A DNA stretch of 64,000 nucleotides from Maratus speciosus (Eukaryota > Arthropoda > Arachnida > Araneae > Salticidae). Made by a program: the position numbers and the translations under genes. The notes under the pieces were generated by a model. It had not been told where the DNA came from. It made no database searches and saw only the letters and a program-made list of their open reading frames with translations. Below, one piece after another: positions 11,641 to 22,272 of the stretch (position 1 is the first letter of the stretch; each line of letters opens with the position of its first letter). The stretch is taken from NCBI GenBank assembly GCA_963932465.1, contig OZ010789.1, forward strand, positions 593,785,581 to 593,849,580. The letters are read 5' to 3'.

Positions 11641-12387
11641 TTTCAAGATTAATTAATTTTTACTTACTATTTGGTGTAAATAAATTATATATCCCATATA
11701 CATGACTTCACAAAATAATTCATAAGCATTACTGAGAATGAGCGTGAATTGTTTCAAAGTTTTTTTTTTTTCTTTTTAATTTAAGTTATGCATTTTGAAG
11801 CTCAGCTACATTTAGTACTTAATAACAGATATTTGTAAAATTTAAATAGTATGATTTAGTTAGTATGTGTCGTATGAAAATCTTCACGTAATATACAGTG
11901 CTGTAGAAAAAAAAATCATATACGTTCATGTACGTTTCTGTCTATAGGTAGAAAATACTAAAGTTGAATTTTAATCTCCTATATGCTGTTTTTAACTAAA
12001 CTAAATTTTAGCATACTATGTAGAATATATACAAAGATATAGATTATATACAGAGGTGCACAAAAGTATGTTACGGCGAAGTTTACTTTGAGTATTCAAG
12101 AACTGTTGATAAATGTTCATAATCTATGTTTGACGCATGATTTTCTTTCTTGTTAATAAACTGATCTGAAAATATCGAAAGAGATACCTTTCAAAATTAA
12201 AAGAGAATGGGATGAAATAAGTCAGGTTCACAGATGCCCTTTCTTATTAAAGCACCTCATTTCACTAAATCTTTGATCTATTTTTATTTTATTTATTTAT
12301 TTATTTAAATGCTGCAATAATTTTTTTTATCAATACTCGTTTTGATAAAGTCATTTATTTTGCGTATATAACATGTATATCAATTTA

Positions 12388-12466
12388 TTAACTCTTTAAT
12401 CGTCGTGTCTGATACTTTCACAGTCAAAATCCCCGTGAATGTATCAGGCGCGACGATTAAGGCTAA
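12388..12466. repeat. Short hairpin element with TTAA at one end
   Basis: Arms TTTAATCGTCGTGTCTGATAC and GTATCAGGCGCGACGATTAA lie about 29 bp apart, forming an imperfect stem of some 20 bp. TTAA precedes the left arm; the right flank is CTAA. It looks like a collapsed TTAA-type MITE. Confidence 0.6.
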
Positions 12467-14652
12467 TATCAGAGGAACGTCTATTTGCAAGTTTTTTGTT
12501 TGAACACAAAAAAGAAACCCCTGTTAGCTAAGGTGTTACTTTTTCATGTTGAGACAAAAAGCGTGCAAATGGACGTTCGTCTGACATAGGGATAAAAGGT
12601 GTTTATATACCTTTAAATGTACTTTTTTTTTCACTTTTATCATGCTATAATTTTAGTTTAATGATAATAAGTTATTTTTCTTATGTAATTTTACAGAATC
12701 TATTTAGATAACATTTTAGATCTATGACCATGAAAATGCTTTTCTGAATCAAAAATTTTCAAAATATTAGTTTTTTAAATTCGATATAATAGATTCAGTC
12801 TAATTAAATATTTCAATTTGGATATTAAGATAACATAAAATCCTTGTTCAAACTCTCGCTTATCCTAAAATAATCTGTGTAAAACAAAATCCGAGCTATA
12901 TTATAACCATTTGTACAATCGTTAGGAAATTACTAATTTAAATTTAATCAGAGAATGAGGGTAAACGTACATTTTCATCTAAAGAAATACCAGACTAAGC
13001 CGTCCGTCAGAATTTCAGAATATGGTAATGATATATATCATTACCACACTGTATATAATTTATCGCTTCTAATATCCGAAACCTTCCAAGAATTTTATAT
13101 TTTTATAAATATTTATGTAATTAAAAGAATAATAATAAAATGCGGATTGAATTATGTTGAATTTTACTCAAAGTGAGATTAAAATGCAATGACTTGCAGA
13201 GCTGACGGTGAAGCTCCTGATCTGAAAATTTATTATTTATAGATAGAATCATGATTCATTAAAAATATATATATATATTTTCATTATTCCACCAAAATAT
13301 CTCAAATTGTTTTTTTTAATTTAATTAAGGAAAAAAATATTATTTGGACTTGATAGAAATAAAATATGATCTGTAGATTCTGACAATATTATTTTCTTAT
13401 CGAATGATTTAACAAAAAAAATATTTCTTATTATTTTGTTGAATATATTTTTCCATTATATGGATTTATTTTTGCAAACGATAATGAAACCTGCGTACTT
13501 GTTGCAGTAAATAAAAATAATCGAGTTAGTAAAAATAAATAAAGTCATGAATGATTAAGTACGTGAAATATTATCGTTGCATCAAAATTTCTCTTTTTTT
13601 TTTAATTATTTAAATAAAGAAAAGAACATATATATATGCATTTTCCGAAGACGAAATATTTTAAATATTGAAAATAACTGTAGTATTTATACTTCAAAAC
13701 GTAAAACATCATTAAACTTTCTTATATTAAAAGTGTATGTTATTTAAGAGGATAATATACATTTTCATAGAATACTTTATTAAGATTGGTTGGAAATGGT
13801 GCATATTTTGGTGCTAATTCCTTTTAATTATATAACAGTTTCACAATTTCTTTTATGAAATTTTTAAAATACCTTTTTTATGAAAATTATATCATATTTT
13901 TAATGATTTAAAATTTGTGAAAATTCAATTATTTACATTCAATTATAAAAGTATTTTTCAGTGTTAAGAATTCAAATACACAATTTGTTCTTATTATGTG
14001 AAATCATTTACGCAGACGATATTTAAGCATTAAAAAAAAATATATTATGATTTTTTTTTTAAGTAGCAGCAAAAGAATTGTTAACAAATAAAATTAATTG
14101 TTAAATTCGATATATAACGTGTTATTCGAAGTTTGAATAATATCAGTAATATAATAAGTTAATAATTCTTAGTATCAACGAGAGCAGATTTCAAATGTTT
14201 TTCCAGAAAATATGATTTTGAAGAAGTAATTTTATTCAAGCTCTCTTCGAATATATTATTCTAAGATTGCTATTAAAGATTATTTGATGTGAATTACAAA
14301 GATTGGAAACATACCTATTTCAAAACATTTGAGAAAACACCAGAGGCTATTGGAAGATGTAAAAACATCTTTAAACGAGATTTTAGTTGAAAATATAACA
14401 ATATTTTGTAAAAGTTTGCTTAGAAAATATTTTTATTTATACCAGTCTTATATCATAAATAAAAAATTCCGAGGGAATTCTTAGTTATTTGGCTGAATTT
14501 ACATTTCTAAAATTAAAATGCGCCAAAATATAAAAATAACCTTTTTGCTTAATAAAGAAGCAAAAATAATATAAAAAAATATTGTTACTTTCAAATATTT
14601 ATCTTATCAAATAATGATTCGCGAATCCAAACAAAGCATGGCTTTTGCTAGT

Positions 14653-15230
14653 TAATTTATATTGTTTTTTAAAATTTAATAAAAATTATATATTTGTTTT
14701 AAATAACTATGAAGTGTGAGATATGATTTTTATTACAAATTAGATTTTCAAAGATTCGATATTATGAGTTTAAAATTACCGATTATTCCACCAAGAAGTT
14801 TTTGTGTTTAGATTAAAAATCGTGACGCATTGCAATATTTTTTGCAAAATTTAGTATAATGTTTGGAAATGCTACATTTATTTGTAATCGCTTCAAAACA
14901 GTTTGCGGTGCCGTTTTTTTTTTTAAAGGTAACTCGAAAAATACTTGCTGATATTGTATTAACTTATTTGAAGTTCCTAAAAATTGGTTTCAGAAAAATT
15001 CTGATGCGTTATTATTTATATATATATTTTTTTCAAAATTTAATAATAATTATATATTTGCTTTAAACCAATATGAATTGTGACACATGATTTTATAAAA
15101 AAAATTGTTTCTTCAAAGCTTTTGTTTTGTGACCCCAAAATTATTCATTATTCCGCTAAGAGGTTTTTTTTTGTGTTATGATTCAAAATCTTGACGCATT
15201 TCAATAGTTTTTGCAACGATTATGAATGAA
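14653..15230. repeat. Continuation of the 360-bp satellite, short (empty-site) monomers
   Basis: AATTTAATAAAAATTATATATTTG recurs about 361 bp apart (14678 and 15039), and the AATCG(C/T)TTCAAAACA segment near 14887 shows the monomer without the MITE. These are more diverged than the 7-9 kb units. Confidence 0.82.
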
Positions 15231-18190
15231 TAGCACATTAGCTTAAAACTTTCATCCTCCCTTAATCCTAAACTGCTTGACTAAATGACTTCGCGTTGTG
15301 TATTCTTATGTAACATTTACGGAAAATGCAAAATATGACGTAAAACTATCCATTTGCTACAGCATGAATGAAATCCATCAAGTAATCTTATTTTTTCAAC
15401 ATAAATTAAAAGACGACATAAATTCAAGTCGGATGTCTGTTATTGGTTTTATTGCGACGAACTGATAAATAAACTGTATAAGGTGTTCTTTTTTTATTTT
15501 GCCGAATATATGTCTCGTTAGTTAAATTTAAGTTAAAATGGTACATATAAACAAGTGTTGTTTACTTTTTCTTTATATTAAAACGTGTAATATTGTAACA
15601 CATTCAGCGATGGAAAAAATTAGTTGCTTCAATTAGTAAGTTTCGAATTGTTACCAACAATAACAGTAAATGTGCGCCCACGATATTTGTACGTTACCTC
15701 TTCCTCAATCCCATTTCATAACCGCATTCGAAATGACATCCAGTACTCTTCAACAATACGGTCTCTTTAGGCTCGTATATCTGTCCTGTATGTATATATA
15801 TATATATACATATATATTTTCATGTTTTATAACTTTGTGTGCTTTAGGAATGTAAAAATTTTCACTTAAATACACATCTTTAGATACAGAACTCGTGGAA
15901 ATTTAATGTATAGAAATCTGTAACTGAGATAATGCTCCACCATTGAACTATCCTGGTGAAAAGATGATGTCAATGCTTAATGGTAGAGTTACGGGATTCG
16001 AGTAAGGCCCAATGGTTGTCTTATTCAATTTCGATTTCAATATATATATATATATATATACAATGGCACGAATATATCAGAAACACAATTTTTTTCTCGA
16101 TTTTGATCATTATAATTGAAAAACCTTTAAGACTGAAATAAATAAATAAATAAATAATTATTCTTTATATATTTAAAAAAGAAAAAATTAAAGTAATACA
16201 CATTCTAGTGTTAAACGTATTTTGGATGTTAACTACTCCAAAATGTATGTCAAAATACAATCTACTTACTTTAAAAGAACGAAATATTTTAGGGATTCTG
16301 GAATATAAATATTTTTATTGAAGTTCGGATAACTTTTGTTTATTTTGAAAGAATGAGTTCGTGCCCAGCTGCTAAAATAACAGAAATTGTTTGTCTATGA
16401 TCTCGATGCCGTTTTACCCTAAGAGAAGAATAAGCAATGGATATTTCATCCTGCATGGAAAAGATGTGAGCAATAAGGGATATTTTCGAAAAATATTCAT
16501 GAGTAACGTAGTGTCTGAATTTTTCGAACGTGACAAGTATTATAAGAGAGTTTCTGCCTATTTTCGTTTTATGGGAGCTATTTTCTAATTGATATATAAT
16601 TAGTGAATTCAGATTTTAGTCTAATATATAGCATATTCACGAATGAACTCGTAATCAGTTATATTCAATCATATTAATTTAAAAGTTAATTCTATTAATT
16701 TAAACATACTATAATTTTTCCCTATGTTAATTTAACAAGGAGCTACATCCCTGGCTTCCCGGGTTGGAAGATACAGGTGAAAACCATATTTATGTTTTTT
16801 AATTGAAATTTCTAATATACTTTTTACATTTAATATATATATTATTAGACTTTTCATTAACAATACCAACAATCATTTCTTGTATGTTATAAATTATGTA
16901 TTCAAATAAAATTTTGAAATTTATTAAAACCATTAATAAAGTTTAAATTTAATTTATAAACCGGCAAAAAATGCTGTACTATTTTATTTGTATTTATTTA
17001 AGTGCATTTTTTTTTTGGTAATCGATTGTCTGCAAGTAACGGAAATAGATTTGGAAAAATCAAGATTGAAAATTATTTTAAAAACAATAAAAAACTAGTC
17101 GTTGGAGGCCAGCATAATAGTTACCCTCATGGATATGCATAATATAAAATATGAAAATAAAACACGTGTAAAATATTTATAAAATGCATTGCAATTCCAA
17201 AATAAAATATAAACTTATATTTAAATATTTTTAATAGATAGTAATGCTCTGTAACTGAATTGCGGTTACTACATGATTACATGCGGATACTACTCGTCGA
17301 CCAATTTCTACAAATTATATAATCGCCAAACTATTCGCAAAATTATACAAATTGGCATATTTTTTTATTTAAATAACGAAAGAACAAATAAATTAGTAAA
17401 AGATTATTAGAAATACAAATAAAACGTCGAATTAAAAATCACGTGATGACATAATAGAAAGGACATCATGAAAAATCAAAGAGTGTTGAAAATATCATTA
17501 AAAATATCTCGTCAACAAATTATCCAATTGACTTCATTCTTTAAGCAAAATGTATTTTTTTATTTTCTTTTATATTCACTCATAAAAACAAACAATTTCT
17601 AAAATTTTTATATACCTTTTATCAGAACGAATATTTCGATAGTCCGAAAAAAAATAGTTCGGATAATCGAGGTTACTTATATTCTACAGGCTTCTTTCCA
17701 ATATTACATACTAAGTATACACCATATTTGAAGTCTCTGTCTCAATTTGTTCGGGTGATAGAGAGTTTTCAAAGAGGCAGACAGACGGACGAATTTTTTA
17801 TTTTTCTAAATATATGTTTTTTGTAATCTCCAGTGTCTGCAACGTGTAAATCCGTCAAAATGTTGGTCGAATATTGAAAGGATTACAAGTCTTACCCTAT
17901 ACTACGCTTGATGGGTAAGTAATGAGTAAATTGGATACAGTTTTCAAACAATTTGTGATATAGTTTTAAACCAAATTGCATTTGAAAGTAAATTTTTACT
18001 TAAATCCCAATATAAGTAAATAAAAGTTAAATTTGATCGTCTGCTATTTTCATTCGTAAAGTGACGCCAGCGTTACGCACAGATACGTTTACCCTTTATG
18101 ATATTGATAGTACCGAAAAATTTGATTCTCGTCCATTTACTCATTCTTCATTCCTATTTTATTTAAATAAAGACACAATTTTATCATCTA
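15231..18190. other. AT-rich non-coding stretch
   Basis: No convincing gene. There are TA-rich microsatellites near 15788-15818 and 16041-16061, an AAAT-type run near 16138, and a pogo-type end fragment at 17656. Short Met-led frames at 15670 and 16391 have no recognisable domain and are typical of chance frames. Confidence 0.65.
17656..17676 (-). repeat. pogo/Tigger-type terminal repeat fragment
   Basis: AGTTCGGATAATCGAGGTTAC on the plus strand is the complement of a GTAACCTCGATTATCCGAAC start, the typical end of pogo/Tigger elements. A second degenerate piece (TTTCGATAGTCCGAA) lies about 20 bp upstream. No partner end was found. Confidence 0.5.
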
Positions 18191-18440
18191 CAGCTCATAT
18201 TTAAAATATTAGAATACTTACTTTTTTTTTTTTTTACATATTGAAAATATCGTTTGGTAATTTAATATGTTTTAATTCAAATATGCAAACGATATTTTTA
18301 TTAAGAACTTATTGTTGATTAAACTTATTTATTATTTTAAATTAAAATCATTTTTGAAAAGATTAATTGAAAAAAAAAATATTTTGAAAAATCCAAATTT
18401 TTGAATATTTATTGATGTGGTTCAAAATATTAGAATATTT
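18191..18440 (+). repeat. Left inverted repeat of the Tc1 element
   Basis: About 250 bp from the CAGCTCAT end to the inner GGTTCAAAATATTAGAAT motif. It pairs with 22029-22272. The outer and inner binding-site-like motifs are in direct orientation within this end. Confidence 0.8.
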
Positions 18441-18559
18441 CACATTAATTCTCCTTTAATTATCATCAATTCGTAACTGGTGGCATCATTGATTAAATTC
18501 AGACGATTTTAATTAAAATCAGTATTCTTTTTGCAGTTTTTTTGCTTTTTCGTTTTAAA

Positions 18560-18889
18560 ATGGGTCACGTGAGTGATGTTCATGAATCTATTAAACTTCG
18601 TATGGTTGATCTGTATCGGCACATTAAAAATCAATGTTATATAGAGAATTATTTACATTGTTCGCAATCAAGCGTTAGTAAAATACTAACACAATATTAA
18701 AAAAATGAAAAAATTCAAAATAATCGTCGAAATGGTGACCGAAATCCAAAAACATCTCTAGAGATGATAGGAAACTAAAGCTTATAGTTAAGAAAAACCG
18801 TTTTAAAAGTGTGCGATTCTTGCATGGAAAATGGAAAGAAGAAGGAGTTGAAGTTTCTTCATAGACAACACTAAGACGTCTCCATAAAT
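18560..18889 (+). pseudogene. Tc1-type transposase, N-terminal DNA-binding part
   Basis: From the ATG the frame reads MGHVSDVHESIKLRMVDLYR, then a helix-turn-helix ending QSSVSKIL, as in Tc1-like transposases that recognise the inverted repeats. A TAA at 18698-18700 and a further stop near 18777 break it. The downstream segment RFLHGKWKEEGVEVSS and TTLRRLHKF is the second HTH half. The coding sequence is cut at TTAA (18890-18893) by the piggyBac insertion and continues at 21299. Confidence 0.82.
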
Positions 18890-18893
18890 TTAA

Positions 18894-19107
18894 CACTAGA
18901 ACGCCCGATGGAGTCGTTTCGACTCCAAATGCCCCTAAAATACCCATATCTCTGAGAAATTTTGATTTTTTTCCACCCGCTTCCTTGACTTTTATTATTT
19001 TTATAACCTCTATTTATTCTGAAATTTATAAATTATTTGCACATTTAATAAATTGATAATGAGGCATTACCCCTAGAACGCCCAACGGAGTCGAATCGAC
19101 TCCAAAG
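18894..19107 (+). repeat. Left end of piggyBac element: doubled CTAGAACG...GGAGTCG motif
   Basis: The terminal motif CTAGAACGCCC followed by a GGAGTCG...CGACTCC hairpin occurs at 18896 and again near 19074. Subterminal copies of the terminal repeat are common transposase-binding arrangements in piggyBac elements (family knowledge). Confidence 0.8.
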
Positions 19108-19385
19108 TAAAATTTGTAAAATGCTTTCATTATTTTTGCGTAGCATGACCTTGGGATTCATAATATTTTTATCTGTTATCAGGAAAGTAAATGTTTTTGC
19201 TCCTCTTTTCCCTACACCCCTTTTGTTGAAAAAATGGTTAGTTCCATGCACCTGCTGAAATGATTGCGTACTGCTTGCAAAATTCTTTGTATCTTTCTTT
19301 GAATTTTTGTTTTAATTTTTATCTGTCTTGTGTTTCATCATAGCTAAGCAAATCCGTTCTTCCTTTTTATTAGAAATAAAACATA

Positions 19386-21049
19386 ATGTCACGGAAAAAA
19401 TTTCTAACACCGGACGAAATAACTGCTCTATTATGTGAGCTTTCAGATAATGAATCTGAAGGTGGTGAGTTATCAGAAAATGAAAACGAAATTCAAGAAA
19501 TTAGCATTGGAAATAATTCTTCATCGGATTCCGATACAAATGAAGATGCGCTAATTATTGCATCTGAAAGAGATGGTATTCATGTCTCTCCAGATGGCGC
19601 ACAATGGAAAATTTGTGCAAATAAGAAAATTTCTGGAAGATATCCGAAGCAAAATATCATGTGTCATTCTACTGGACGAACTATTTATACCAAAAAATTC
19701 GTGAAATCTGAAAGCGTTTTGGTGCATGGCTGTTATTTGTAGATAAAAAAATACTGGAACAAATACAAAGATGCACAGAAACAGAGGCAAGACGTGTTCT
19801 TGAAACCGATAACTGGACAGTTACGTTAGACGAGCTATATGCCTTTATTGGAATTTTGTATGCCCGAGGTGCATGTGGTGAAAATGGAATCGATATTCAT
19901 TCTTTGTGGTCAAACTCATGGGGTTTGAATTTTTGCACTGAAACTATGGGAAGAAATAGGTTTTGTGAAATTTTACGCTTTTTGAGATTCGATTTGAAAT
20001 CTATCAGATCTATACGTTTAAAAACAGATAAATTTGAATGATATCTGATATATGGAATAGATTCACTGAAAACTGTATTGCCTGTTTCAAGCCTGGTGAA
20101 AATATAACAATAGATGAACAGTTATTTCCAAGCAAAACGCGTTTTCTTTTCACGCAATTCATACCTTCAAAACTGGATAAATACGGACAAAAGTTTTGGC
20201 TTGCAGTAGACCTTCGAAAAAAGTACTTACTGAATGCGTTCCCTTATTTAGGCAAATGTGAAGAACGGCCTTCAGATCAAACTTTATCAGAATATGTAGT
20301 TATGCGATTGATGCAGCCATTTCTAAACAAAGACCTTAACGTCACGGATGAAAATTATTTCACGTCACTGCGTTTGGCTGAACAACTGAAAAAGAAAGGT
20401 AATAGTTTAGTAGGCACTATGAGAAAAACTAGGAGATAAATTCCAAAATCTTTGAAAGATTCGAAAGATAAATTATACGAAACAAAATTTCTAAAACACG
20501 AAGAAACCGGTACTACTCTAACCGTGTATCAAGGAAAGAGAAAGAAAAATGTTATTATTCTTAGCACTCTCCACCCATTCATTGATATTGAAAACAACGA
20601 AAAGAAAACCCCGGAAACTGTTAGATTTTATAATGAAACTAAGTGTGGTGTTGACGTTATTGATCAAATGGCTAGGACATATTCAGTGAAGGCGTCCTCC
20701 AGAAGATGGCCTGTGCATACTTTTTTACAATCTCTTAGATTTAGCAGCAATAAATGCCTGGATCATTTATAAAGAAGTTACCGGAGAAACAAAAATAAGC
20801 AGGCAAGCATTTATTCAGTTATTAGCAGATGAATTGCGTCAAAATTATACATCTGCTAAAAATAAACCAACAAGAAAAAGACTCCCTGATAAATCATCTG
20901 AAACAAAATCCCTAAAGAGAAGAAAATGCGAAGTAAAACTATGTAAAGGTAACATGACTTTCAATGATTGCATAACATGCAAGAAAATGGTTTGTGGAAA
21001 ATGCTTGGCCAAAACTGACTATACCTGCAAAAACTGTATTTCAGATTGA
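19386..21049 (+). pseudogene. piggyBac transposase, three frameshifts and one stop
   Basis: The N-terminus (MSRKKFLTPDEITALLCELS) is followed by an acidic, Ser-rich stretch usual for PGBD proteins. The catalytic core carries ITIDEQLFPSK (first Asp), NVTDENYFTSL (second Asp) and GVDVIDQM (third Asp), the DDD triad that excises precisely at TTAA. The C-terminus (20834-21049) is a cysteine-rich zinc domain (CITCKKMVCGKCL, YTCKNC). The frame changes near 19740, 20038 and 20760, and a TAA ends a segment at 20437-20439. The triad residues persist although the frame is lost, so the decay is moderate. Confidence 0.93.
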
Positions 21050-21236
21050 AAATTTGAAACGATTCTGTGAGTATTTTCTTTGAAAATATTTTCCAATTTC
21101 CTAAAAATGCGTGTATAAATATTGTTCTTTCAATTGTAAAATGTATATATGAATCTTAAATTCAAATATAAATAATATGTTTACTCTCTTCTATTCATTT
21201 CTATGCGTTTCGTTTATTTTTTCTCTTTTGAAACAG

Positions 21237-21298
21237 ACAGGAGTCGAAGCGACTCTCGCGGACGTTCTAGGGGGGAAATGGTAGCGGGCGTTCTAGTG
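21237..21298 (+). repeat. Right end of piggyBac element: paired GTTCTAG motifs and GAGTCG hairpin
   Basis: GGAGTCGAAGCGACTC (hairpin) is followed by GGACGTTCTAGGGG and then GCGGGCGTTCTAGTG at the terminus. This mirrors the doubled motifs of the left end but with much closer spacing, an asymmetry typical of piggyBac ends. Confidence 0.8.
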
Positions 21299-21985
21299 TT
21301 AAGTTCGAATCTCGTGTACCGAAAACAAAACCTCTCATGACTGCAAAACAAAAGCGTATAAGATTGAATTGGTGTAAATCAAGACGTTTATGGAGCAAAA
21401 AAGATTGGGAAAATATATAGTGATGAAAGTATGTTTTGAGTTTCATATGGTAATCAAGGTATTCGAGTTTGGAGAATGAAGCAAGAAGCATTTGACAAAG
21501 AATGCGCTAAACGTTCCGTAAAATTTGCTACTAGTGTCATGGTTTGGGGTTGCATGAGTGCAGAAGGACCTGAAAAGTTATGCATCGTCTGCGAAAAGTT
21601 TAACTCTTAGATATATCAAGAAATTTTGAAATATCACATAATTCCATCATCAGAAGACTTATTTGAAGATGATTTCATCTTTCAACAAGATTTAGCATCA
21701 CCCCATACCTCGGTGTCAACCTAGAATTAGTTCCGCCAACGCAACATTAAGGTACTTCCTTGGCCACCAAACTCACCAGACCTTAATCCCATCGAAAACG
21801 TATGGTGTATAATGAAAAAAAAAACTCCAAGAAAATCCTCCTTAAAGTAAAACTGAGTTACGGGCACTTATAAAGTCTATTTGGACTAATATTGATATAA
21901 AAGTTCGTAAACACCTTGTATATAGTATGCAAGATCGATTGTACGCTGTTATGAAAGTTAAGGGGGTGTTACAAAATATTAACTA
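21299..21985 (+). pseudogene. Tc1-type transposase, C-terminal catalytic part
   Basis: Resumes after the piggyBac insertion: TAKQKRIRLNWCKS, a DES segment (catalytic Asp region near 21422), VMVWGCMSAEGP, FQQDLASPH (second Asp; the family usually has QDNAPCH) and PWPPNSPDLNPIENVW (third acidic residue in the IENVW block). Several stops (for example near 21437, 21608 and 21721) show decay. The catalytic DDE layout is that of Tc1/mariner transposases acting on TA sites. Confidence 0.9.
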
Positions 21986-22028
21986 ACATTTACTTCATAT
22001 TCATATGGTAATTTTGCTGCTTAAAATA

Positions 22029-22272
22029 AAATATTCAGATATTTTGAACCAATCTAAATTTTATTCTAATATTTTGATGTGTTCTAGAAAGCTGTATACC
22101 TAATTTATTGTGCTGTATTTTATATTTTGTAAATTTTAAAATCTTATCTAAACATTCCAGATTTAATTTATAAGAAATTTAATTGCATTTACTTAGTATC
22201 AAAAATAAATAAATGGAAAAAAAAAATCTTATTACTTTTTCTCAATTATTCTGATATTTTGAATATGAGCTG
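22029..22272 (-). repeat. Right inverted repeat of the Tc1 element
   Basis: Contains the inner ATTTTGAACC motif near 22041 and the outer terminus ATATGAGCTG ending at 22272, both inverted relative to the left end. Confidence 0.8.

Larger units (their letters stand above)
9565..14652. mobile_element. 5.1-kb insertion splitting the satellite array, type uncertain
   Basis: The satellite stops mid-monomer after ...ACGTTATT at 9564 and resumes at the next expected base at 14653 (TAATTTATATTG), so the intervening 5088 bp is an insertion. Its left end reads AGGATGAGCGAAGCGAGCCC and its right end GCATGGCTTTTGCTAGT. Near the right end is a perfect 12-bp palindrome GATTCGCGAATC (14616-14627) and a small AAAGC-ATG-GCTTT hairpin. 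There is no obvious target duplication and no long TIR. A CTAG-type end after a hairpin is reminiscent of rolling-circle (Helitron-like) elements, but the other end does not fit well. No coding frame of note; one short Met-led frame (12955-13176) has no recognisable motif. Confidence 0.55.
18894..21298 (+). mobile_element. piggyBac-type transposon, complete but decayed, nested in Tc1
   Basis: The element is bounded by CACTAGAACGCCCG and its complement CGGGCGTTCTAGTG, with TTAA immediately outside both ends (18890-18893 and 21299-21302), which is the defining piggyBac target duplication. It is 2405 bp long, a normal size for the superfamily, and encodes a transposase with all three Asp motifs. 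Removing it and one TTAA restores the reading context of the Tc1 transposase. Confidence 0.94.
18191..22272 (+). mobile_element. Tc1/mariner element with IR/DR ends, host of a nested piggyBac
   Basis: The outer ends read TA-CAGCTCATATTTAAAATAT and ...ATATTTTGAATATGAGCTG-TA, inverted repeats with a TA target duplication. A second inner copy of the AAAATATTAGAATA motif sits at about 18422 and, inverted, at about 22031, giving the IR/DR arrangement known from Sleeping Beauty-type Tc1 elements. Total span is 4082 bp; removing the nested piggyBac and its duplicated TTAA leaves about 1.67 kb, a normal Tc1 length. Confidence 0.9.

Noticed and set aside
15930..16020. tRNA-like phrases (TTAATGGTAGAGTTA, and TAGTTCAATGGTGGAGC on the minus strand)
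   Set aside because: They form a short inverted repeat but lack a paired acceptor and T arm. I could not build a cloverleaf, so no tRNA or SINE is called.
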